The translations under genes were made by a program, and so were the position numbers. From contig DATJFP010000069.1 in the NCBI GenBank assembly GCA_035495615.1, positions 1 through 57,478 of the forward strand: a stretch of 57,478 nt of DNA. The letters are read 5' to 3'. Every line of letters starts with the position of its first letter. The first letter of the stretch is position 1. Source of the DNA: Verrucomicrobiia bacterium. GTDB taxonomy: Bacteria; Omnitrophota; Omnitrophia; Omnitrophales; Aquincolibacteriaceae. Under the pieces are notes generated by a model. The model made no database searches, was not told where the DNA came from, and was given only the letters and a program-made list of their open reading frames with translations. Of the stretch, positions 49,103 to 55,604 are shown one piece after another.

Positions 49103-49118
49103 AACGCTGACTAAAACA

Positions 49119-49145
49119 AAGGGACAGGTTTTTGACCTGTCCCTT
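49119..49145. terminator. GGGACAGGT-type palindrome, copy B, between convergent genes
   Basis: A perfect 11-bp stem AAGGGACAGGT/ACCTGTCCCTT with loop TTTTG, between the stop codons of the protease gene and the FecR gene. It is well placed as a two-way terminator. The core stem is the same as at 19452-19475. Confidence 0.65.
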
Positions 49146-49182
49146 CGCTTATTTATCGTTTTAAAAATCAAATTAGACTTAA

Positions 49183-50280
49183 TTATTCGCAATTCGTTCC
49201 ATCAATTTGGCAACCGCCACCCGGAGGAGGCTCATGCGATTCTTCAGGCGGTAATTCCGGCTCGGAAGACTGTTCCACGCCCGCGGACTGCGTGTCCAGG
49301 AGCGGATCCAGCTTGGTATCGTTTTGTCCGACGTTCTCGCCGCCCGCGTCCAGGCCGCTGCCGCTTGTCGGAGGAAGCGTGGCGCCTTCCTGGTTCTGCT
49401 CGCGCTGTGAGTTGAAATTCGGATCGTAAGACGAAAACTGCTCGAAAATCTGATGACTTTCTTCTTCGACGTCCTTGTCGAGATCACGGATCCCGTCCTG
49501 ATCAGGGCCGTTGTTGCCGTTCACGTCGAGCTGCTTGCCTTCGGGAATCTCGACGCCTTCCCCGCCGTCCAGCGGCGACATTTCGATCTCGCTCTGATGG
49601 TCGTCGTTGTTCGGAATCGTGCCCGCGGACGTCGTGTCGCCCACGACCGAGCTGACCCAGTAAGTGCCGCGCACGCCCATGGACACCGTGTCCGTGGAGA
49701 CGCGGTAGCTTTTGCCGTGCACCAGCGCGTCGAGATAATGGAAAAGCGTTCCCTTTTCCAGATGGATATCGGTGGGTTCGATGCTGCGGAATTCCGCCAC
49801 CGTGCCGGATTCCACCTGGAGCAGGTTCTTGTAATTCTTGTCGTAACGCACGGAGACGCTGCTCTTGTCATAGGTCAGCACCTTGTCGCCGGCCTGGACG
49901 ATCATGCCTTTGTAAACCGGCGTCCAGTATTCCGTGCCTTTCTTCATGATCCGCGCCTTGCCTTTGAAGCCGAAAACTTCGGCCTTGCCGTCGGAGCGGC
50001 TGGCGTTATCCACCGCGCCTCCAGGGTGCGCTGCGAGCGCGGCCGTCGTCATGCCGGCGCCCGTGGGAAAAGCCGGAAGCGGATTGAAGCCGGCCGGAGT
50101 TCCCGTGGCCGGAAGCGAACTGCTCGAAAGCGAAGACGGCCCGGTAAGCGCCGCGTCCACGTCCGCGTCGCGGCTCCAGAGCGTCTCCGCCGCGCGGGCC
50201 GGAACCGAAGTCAGGCAGAAAGCGAGCGCCAAAAGCGCGGCCTCCCCGGATCTCCTGAGAATCAAGTTGAACGACGTCAT
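49183..50280 (-). CDS. Secreted FecR-domain protein
   Basis: 365 residues: a signal peptide (about 1-30, ending ARA), a Ser/Ala/Pro-rich part, the FecR domain (about 95-235: KAEVFGFKGKARIMKKGTEY, QAGDKVLTYDKSSVSVRYDK, VESGTVAEFRS and TVSMGVRGTYWVSSV), then an acidic Glu/Gln/Pro-rich tail. FecR domains bind sugars or peptidoglycan or sense envelope states, often beside kinase or cyclase genes with CHASE2 domains, as here. The last residues hold two Cys (GGGCQIDGTNC). AGGAGG stands before the ATG. Confidence 0.87.
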   Translation of the reverse strand: MTSFNLILRRSGEAALLALAFCLTSVPARAAETLWSRDADVDAALTGPSSLSSSSLPATGTPAGFNPLPAFPTGAGMTTAALAAHPGGAVDNASRSDGKAEVFGFKGKARIMKKGTEYWTPVYKGMIVQAGDKVLTYDKSSVSVRYDKNYKNLLQVESGTVAEFRSIEPTDIHLEKGTLFHYLDALVHGKSYRVSTDTVSMGVRGTYWVSSVVGDTTSAGTIPNNDDHQSEIEMSPLDGGEGVEIPEGKQLDVNGNNGPDQDGIRDLDKDVEEESHQIFEQFSSYDPNFNSQREQNQEGATLPPTSGSGLDAGGENVGQNDTKLDPLLDTQSAGVEQSSEPELPPEESHEPPPGGGCQIDGTNCE

Positions 50281-50313
50281 GTTAAAGTCCTCCTTTGGAC
50301 TCGGAATTGATAT

Positions 50314-50361
50314 CCCCTCTCCTTAATCCTCTCCCCTGAGGGGAGAAGGAAGGGTGAGGGG
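50314..50361. repeat. Long C-rich/G-rich imperfect palindrome
   Basis: CCCCTC...TCTCCCC (50330-50336), TGA, GGGGAGA (50340-50346)...GTGAGGGG. The outer arms (50314-50324 and 50351-50361) also pair nearly fully. It ends at the stop of the TPR/barrel gene and lies in the leader of the FecR gene on minus. It resembles the CTCACCC/GAGGGG short repeats seen in many bacterial genomes. Confidence 0.7.
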
Positions 50362-51762
50362 TTAAAACTTTTTCGTGTAAATCAGCTGCGTGCCGCCGAT
50401 GTGCCGCGTGTAATCGTAGAAATTGTTCTGGTTCCACGAATCAATGAAGCGGTAATAGGCGCGCAGGCCCAGGTCGCGCGTGAGCTGGTAAGTCAGCGCG
50501 GTGTAAATGTCCCAGTCGACGTCGCGGCGCCTTGCAACGTCCGCGGTGGAAAGGGACGAGAAATTCGGATAGTAGCCAAAGCCGAGCCCGGTGGAAAAAT
50601 CCACGGCAAAACGGTTGAGCGGCCGCTTGGTGGAAAGCAGCGAGCGGAAACCCGTGCGCACGTTCCATCCGAGCGAATCGAAATTATCGCCGCGCGTCAT
50701 GGCGCCATTCACTTCGGGCCTCACGAACGCGTAGCGGGCAAAATCCTTGGAGTAAAAATACTGAGTCACGCCGAGGTCCTGGTAATAGCCGTCGCGTGAG
50801 GTCTGTCCCGGGAGAATGCCGTCCTGCCCGAAATTATCGGCGGACGAGCGGCTGTAAGCCACGGTACGCGTATACGGCGTCAGGCGCGTGTCCGCGCTGA
50901 GTGTCCAGATGTTGCGCAGGGAAAACATCTCGTCGTCGAGAAAGCCGAGCATGAGATCGTAGCGCAGGCCCGCGATCACGTCATACTGGCCCATCTGAAG
51001 CCGCTTGCGGAAGCTGATGCCCCATTCCTCGGAATGGAAGTTGAATTCGTTCAGGCTGTCGTCATGGAACGACTGGCGCGTGGCGTAATAAAGATCCACA
51101 GCCTTGTCGCGGTCCGAATACGCGCGGTATCCCAGTGTGAAATCCAGCGTCTGGCGTCCGGCGTTCTGATCGCCCGGGGCCGCAACCGTGCGGTCGTCCG
51201 GCTTCAGGGTCACGTTGCTGTCGTACTCGTAGCCGTAACGCGCGCCGACCTCCCAGCGGTTGGCGGCCGCCGGCTTTTTACCGGAACGTTCGAGCGCTTC
51301 GGACGACCACTGCTGGTAGGCGCTGGCCTCGCCGCGGTCCATCACCCAGCGGTATTCTTTCTGCGCTTCATCGCCGCGGCCCGCGTTTTCGTAAGCCTGC
51401 GCGAGAAAGAAATGCGTGGGCGTGTGGGCCGGGTCCTGGTCCAGGAGTTTCTGGAAAATCGCAATGGCTTCGTCGTTGCGTCCGAGGCGGGAAAGGATAA
51501 TGGCTTTGTAGCGGAGAAGCAGCGGGTCCTCGGGATATTGAACGAGAAGCTCGTCGGTCGCGCTCAGCGCGCCCTGATAATCGCCCTTTTGAAACAAAAC
51601 ACCCGCGGGGCTTTCGATGAAAGATTCCGCGGCGATGCGCTTCACGGAAGCGTCCCCGTTCTCGGCAAAAACGAAAGAATGGCTGGAGATCCTGGCAGCC
51701 GCGAGAAGAACGAGAAAGGCCACGGAGGAACGCAAGACGCGGGATTTGAAGATGCCGGGCAT
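50362..51762 (-). CDS. TPR plus outer-membrane beta-barrel protein
   Basis: 466 residues: a signal peptide (about 1-30), TPR units at about 50-160 (LLLRYKAIILSRLGRNDEAI; THFFLAQAYENAGRGDEAQK), then a beta-barrel (about 175-466) of alternating strands such as VGARYGYEYDSNVTLKPD and LGFGYYPNFSSL, ending in a C-terminal Phe (IYTKKF), the outer-membrane insertion signal. Comparable proteins are the SLAM/DUF560-type barrels and capsule export TPR barrels. Likely role: export or display of surface material, unproven. AGGAAG stands before the ATG. Confidence 0.85.
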   Translation of the reverse strand: MPGIFKSRVLRSSVAFLVLLAAARISSHSFVFAENGDASVKRIAAESFIESPAGVLFQKGDYQGALSATDELLVQYPEDPLLLRYKAIILSRLGRNDEAIAIFQKLLDQDPAHTPTHFFLAQAYENAGRGDEAQKEYRWVMDRGEASAYQQWSSEALERSGKKPAAANRWEVGARYGYEYDSNVTLKPDDRTVAAPGDQNAGRQTLDFTLGYRAYSDRDKAVDLYYATRQSFHDDSLNEFNFHSEEWGISFRKRLQMGQYDVIAGLRYDLMLGFLDDEMFSLRNIWTLSADTRLTPYTRTVAYSRSSADNFGQDGILPGQTSRDGYYQDLGVTQYFYSKDFARYAFVRPEVNGAMTRGDNFDSLGWNVRTGFRSLLSTKRPLNRFAVDFSTGLGFGYYPNFSSLSTADVARRRDVDWDIYTALTYQLTRDLGLRAYYRFIDSWNQNNFYDYTRHIGGTQLIYTKKF

Positions 51763-51784
51763 CGGACTTCCTTTCGGAACCCGG

Positions 51785-51976
51785 TTAAGGGTTCTGCGCT
51801 CCGGGGACTTCTTGTTTGAACCCCGCCTGAGGATCACCCGGTTCCACGGAAGGCGCCTGAGAAGAAGAAACACCCTGGCTCAGTTCGGAATCCACCGCGG
51901 TTTCACGGTTGGAATGAAAGAGGGAGCATCCGGAGAAAAGGACGCAGGTCAAAATCAGCAGGGGGACGAGTCTCAT
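51785..51976 (-). CDS. Small lipoprotein
   Basis: 63 residues with a lipoprotein signal (MRLVPLLILTCVLFSGC, lipobox LFSGC) and a short polar tail rich in Ser, Glu and Pro. It lies 22 bases upstream of the TPR/barrel gene and downstream of the CHASE2 kinase cluster. Function unknown. Confidence 0.7.
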   Translation of the reverse strand: MRLVPLLILTCVLFSGCSLFHSNRETAVDSELSQGVSSSQAPSVEPGDPQAGFKQEVPGAQNP

Positions 51977-52049
51977 AGCGTGACTATCATAGGGAATTTT
52001 GAGGCCGAATCAAGGGAAAATCCCTGACGGGGAACGGACTTACGGCGGT

Positions 52050-52298
52050 TTAACGCGGCGGCTTTGAAAACAAGCGGGTCAAAACTCTCCAAGTCCATGC
52101 GCCGCCGAGAATAAGGACAACGGGAAAGGCGTAGATCACAAAGGGCTGGCTGCCGGGGTAGGCATTAAAAAACCGGCCGATGACCGAAAAATCGCCGTGA
52201 ATGGCGCCCGGCAGGACATAGAAGACGATCATGACCAGAGCGGCCGTGGAAAAAGCGCCGATCAGATTAAAAAGGAAAATCTTCTGAGACTCGTCCAT
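52050..52298 (-). CDS. Two-helix membrane protein
   Basis: 82 residues with two transmembrane segments (about 8-31, FLFNLIGAFSTAALVMIVFY; about 53-73, FVIYAFPVVLILGGAWTW) and a basic C-terminus. The start overlaps the kinase stop (TGATG), so it is made together with the CHASE2 kinase and might be its partner. No family recognised. Confidence 0.75.
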   Translation of the reverse strand: MDESQKIFLFNLIGAFSTAALVMIVFYVLPGAIHGDFSVIGRFFNAYPGSQPFVIYAFPVVLILGGAWTWRVLTRLFSKPPR

Positions 52299-54301
52299 CA
52301 AGCCTGGCTTCCGGTCTTCGGCAGCATGATGTGCCAGGCCGTGCCCTGCCCCTGAACCGTGTTGACCGTGATCTCTCCGCCGTGGTTATGGACGATCGAG
52401 CGCGATACGGAAAGCCCGAGGCCCGTCCCCTGCCCTTCGGCTTTGGTGGTGACAAAAGGCTGGAAGAGTTTTTTGAGAACATGCGGCGGAATGCCGGGGC
52501 CGTTGTCCGCGATGTCGAGATACGCGCTGCTTGCGTCTTCGCGGAGCCGGATCATCACGACCTTGTTCTCGCTTTCTTTCAAGGCGTCGCGCGCGTTATT
52601 GATCATGTTCATGATCACCTGCGACATCTGCCCCGCGTCGAAATCAAAAATCGCGACGTCGTCGAGCTGGGTTTCCACGTGCATGCGCTGGTACAGCAGC
52701 TCCTTGTTGAGGAGCAGCAGCGTGTCCTCGACGGTTTTTTTCAGGCTGCCCGGTTTTTTGTCCGACTGGTTTTTGCGCGAAAACGTCAGGATGCCGTTCA
52801 GGATCATCTCCGCGTTTTCCATGGTCTTAAAAATGACGCCCATGTATTTCTGGATGCGCTCGGGCGAAACGCCTTCGCGCGTGCAGCCTTCCACGTGCAG
52901 CTTGATGGCGTGCAGGATGTTGCGGAATTCATGCGCCATGCCTGACGAGATCTGCCCGACGGTGGCGAGCTTCGCGGAATGGATGAGTTCCTGCTGCATT
53001 TTTTTCAGCTCTTCCAGCGCCGTGAAATAGCGGAAGGACACCATGCTCAGGAAAACCAGCAGCAATCCCGCTTCGGGTTCGGCCACGTCGAGCCAGATGT
53101 TATTCAGAAAAAAAACGTAGGCAGCCAAAAAATAGCCGATGCCCAGCGCGGCCGTAAGCGCCATGGCTTGAGGCAGGGAGAGGAACATGACGACGAACAT
53201 GACGAGCGCCCCCATCAAAAACAGCACGGCCGCCGAAGCCGCGGGTCCGGCGCGGCGGAGTGTTTTGCCCTCAAGGATGCTGGCAAGTCCCTGCGCCCGC
53301 ACCATGAGTCCGGGCTCGCTGTGGTCGAACGGCGTGTTGTGCGTGTCCTGGAGCGACAAGGCTGTCCTTCCGACCAGCACGATCGCGTCCTTCATGGCCT
53401 TTTTCATTTCCTGCGCCTGCGCGGGCGTCATCAGGTCTTCGCTTTCCGAAGCCAGAATGAACGGGTAATACGCCGAAGGCGGCAGGGTCTTGCCGTAAAA
53501 ATTGATCAGCACGTCGCCTTCCGGCGTTAGCGGGATGATTTTTTTTCCTTCTTTTCTTCCGACCACGATTTTGTCTTTCATGACTTTCACGTCGGACGGC
53601 GCCGCGTTCCAGAATTTGAGCAGCAGCATGAGCTCCAGCGAAGGATAGACCGAACCGCGGTAGCCCGCGATGAGCCTGAGGCGCCGCGTCACGCCCTGGC
53701 GGTCTCGCGGGATGTTGGAAAATCCCAGGCTCGTGCTTTTGGCCAGCCCGGAAAAAGGCAGCGCCACTTTGTCGAATTTTTCGAGGTGCGCGGGAGGCGG
53801 CCCGGAAACCGGCAGCGCGAATTCTTTCAGCCGCTGTTCTTTGGCCGGGTCTTTTTCGTAGCGGGAACGGTAGCCCTTCTCGAAGAAGTAACCGAGCGTC
53901 AGCCGGCCGCCCCATTCTTCCGCGCGGACCGTGAGCGAGGAATCGCCGGTCTCGTCTTTCGGGTCTTCGCTTTCGAAAAGAAGGTCGTAGCCCAGCGCCG
54001 CAGGCCTGGACGCGTCCTGATCGAGCTGGTAAAGCAGGCGCGCGTGATTGGACCGCGTCCACGGCCAGGGCCCGGACCGCGGATGGTCGAGGCTGGCCTC
54101 GTCGATGCCGATCATGACCACCCCCGGCGGCAGCCTGCGTTCGCCGCGCATGAGAAAGCGCGCATCCAGCAGCAGCGATTCCACCGGCTCGAGCACGCCG
54201 CGGGACGCGATGAGCAGCATCACCGAAAGCACGCTCAGGCCAATGACGAGTTCCCAACGGCGGTGTTTGTCCGAAAATATTTTTTTTACGGCCTCGATCA
54301 T
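52298..54301 (-). CDS. CHASE2-domain sensor histidine kinase
   Basis: 667 residues. One transmembrane helix at about 17-36 precedes a large extracytoplasmic CHASE2 domain (about 40-335: VVMIGIDEASLDHPRSGPWP; VALPFSGLAKSTSLGFSNIP; AIVLVGRTALSLQDTHNTPF), then three membrane helices (about 350-430). The cytoplasmic HisKA part holds the phospho-accepting His in SSGMAHEFRNILHAI (about 455), and the ATPase domain has NMINNARDALKE, DNGPGIPPHV and GQGTGLGLSVS. No response regulator is adjacent. The start overlaps the upstream gene stop (ATGA). Confidence 0.92.
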   Translation of the reverse strand: MIEAVKKIFSDKHRRWELVIGLSVLSVMLLIASRGVLEPVESLLLDARFLMRGERRLPPGVVMIGIDEASLDHPRSGPWPWTRSNHARLLYQLDQDASRPAALGYDLLFESEDPKDETGDSSLTVRAEEWGGRLTLGYFFEKGYRSRYEKDPAKEQRLKEFALPVSGPPPAHLEKFDKVALPFSGLAKSTSLGFSNIPRDRQGVTRRLRLIAGYRGSVYPSLELMLLLKFWNAAPSDVKVMKDKIVVGRKEGKKIIPLTPEGDVLINFYGKTLPPSAYYPFILASESEDLMTPAQAQEMKKAMKDAIVLVGRTALSLQDTHNTPFDHSEPGLMVRAQGLASILEGKTLRRAGPAASAAVLFLMGALVMFVVMFLSLPQAMALTAALGIGYFLAAYVFFLNNIWLDVAEPEAGLLLVFLSMVSFRYFTALEELKKMQQELIHSAKLATVGQISSGMAHEFRNILHAIKLHVEGCTREGVSPERIQKYMGVIFKTMENAEMILNGILTFSRKNQSDKKPGSLKKTVEDTLLLLNKELLYQRMHVETQLDDVAIFDFDAGQMSQVIMNMINNARDALKESENKVVMIRLREDASSAYLDIADNGPGIPPHVLKKLFQPFVTTKAEGQGTGLGLSVSRSIVHNHGGEITVNTVQGQGTAWHIMLPKTGSQA

Positions 54302-54891
54302 GCGTCTCCCAGGCGCTGGGAATCCCGCGCCGATTTTTTGAATCCCAAAGCATACGTCTGCATGGGCTTGCCTCCGAGTTCCGCGTACAAGGCCGCCCAA
54401 TGGCCGAGCATTTCAGCCGCCGCGCGCCCGCATCTTTCCGCGGCTGCGGCGGGATCGATCCCGGCTCCTGCCGAAGACTCGAGCGCGGTTTCGTACAGCG
54501 CGGCCAGCGCGAACTGGCCCGAGCCCACATTCCTCATTTCCGCGATCAGCGCGCGCGTCTGCTCTTTCAAAAGCGCCGTGGACAATCCCCGCGCCTCTTC
54601 CGGTTTTAATCCGAGCCCCTGCCCGGCTTCCTTATATAAAGCCTTGTAGACCGCTTCGCTTTCGGCTTTGCGCGCTTCGCCGTAACAGAGCGTCATGGCG
54701 CTCACCGCAAAGTTGGCGCCGAAAAGCCGCGCCTGAAAAAGCGCCGCCGGCCCGGGAGTCACGCCGAGATCGTCCGCATCCTGACGGAACCGCTTCTCGC
54801 TGGAGGCCATCAGTTCCCGGCCCTTCTCGTAAGTTTTTTTGTCCGTGCCCGAAAAACGCTCGGGCCGGGCCAGCCAAGACCACAGGTTCAT
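54298..54891 (-). CDS. Ala-rich helical protein of unknown function
   Basis: 197 residues, helical, no signal peptide: NLWSWLARPERFSGTDKKTY at the start, LGANFAVSAMTLCYGEARKA-like core and AAAERCGRAAAEMLGHWAAL near the end. It overlaps the stop of the SWIM-like gene and the start of the CHASE2 kinase gene, so it is translated between the two groups. I recognise no family; it may be a partner of the SNF2/SWIM pair. Confidence 0.7.
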   Translation of the reverse strand: MNLWSWLARPERFSGTDKKTYEKGRELMASSEKRFRQDADDLGVTPGPAALFQARLFGANFAVSAMTLCYGEARKAESEAVYKALYKEAGQGLGLKPEEARGLSTALLKEQTRALIAEMRNVGSGQFALAALYETALESSAGAGIDPAAAAERCGRAAAEMLGHWAALYAELGGKPMQTYALGFKKSARDSQRLGDA

Positions 54892-55604
54892 CTGGAAAGC
54901 CTCCTCTTTGTATCGTCCAACAAGGCGCCGCGCTTTTGCCCCGCCTTTTCCATCAATGCCGCAGATGCTTCCTTGCCTGCGGACCTCTTTTCCCAGGGCC
55001 GTGCGGGCTGGACTTTTTCAAGCGCCCGCGACGCAAGGCCGCGGACCTCCACGGCCGGTTTCCAGAAATGGGCGGCGCGTCCCGATTGCTCCGAAGCGGG
55101 GTTCACGGGCTCCGGCCGCGGGGCTTGCCGCGGTCCGCCTACGGGCGCGTTATGAAGCTCCCGCAAAAGGTCCGCGCCTTTTTTCCCGCGGAAGTCGAAA
55201 AGCAGCAATGGACTCTCCGAAAAATCGCGCGCAAAGCGGGAAACGGCTGCGGAAACGTGCCGGCAAAAGACGGACTCCCCGTCTTCCGAGCAAACAAGCC
55301 GGAACGTTTCTCCGGCCTCGGGAAAAAGCTTCAAACCTTTGCCTTGGAAAAGCGGCTCGAGAGTTTCCGGCATTTCACCCGACATGAGTTTCGCGGCCCA
55401 GATGGCGCGGCCTTTCATTTCCTTCCGCAGGGCTTCCCAGGATTCGCCCGGAATCGCGGGCCAGGCAATCTTGACGAAACACTGGTCGCGCTTAGCCTTG
55501 ATCTCGCCCGGTTCCACCGTAAAAAATTCAAAAACGTCGTCCGCGGGCCCCGGAGCATCGGCCCCAAACGCCGCCAGCCACTTTTGCGCCCACCAGGTCT
55601 TCAT
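54888..55604 (-). CDS. SWIM-zinc-finger-like partner of the SNF2 helicase
   Basis: 238 residues. It starts MKTWWAQKWLAAFG, a pattern seen in SWIM proteins next to SNF2 helicases, and has IAWPAIPGESWEALRKEMKG. The zinc-finger place (about 105-125) reads RLVCSEDGESVFCRHVSAAV: the CxH pair (CRH) is kept but the first pair is Cys-Ser-Glu in place of Cys-x-Cys, so the finger is degenerate. The C-terminal half is Pro/Arg-rich. ATG at 55604 overlaps the helicase stop (ATGA). Confidence 0.75.
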   Translation of the reverse strand: MKTWWAQKWLAAFGADAPGPADDVFEFFTVEPGEIKAKRDQCFVKIAWPAIPGESWEALRKEMKGRAIWAAKLMSGEMPETLEPLFQGKGLKLFPEAGETFRLVCSEDGESVFCRHVSAAVSRFARDFSESPLLLFDFRGKKGADLLRELHNAPVGGPRQAPRPEPVNPASEQSGRAAHFWKPAVEVRGLASRALEKVQPARPWEKRSAGKEASAALMEKAGQKRGALLDDTKRRLSR

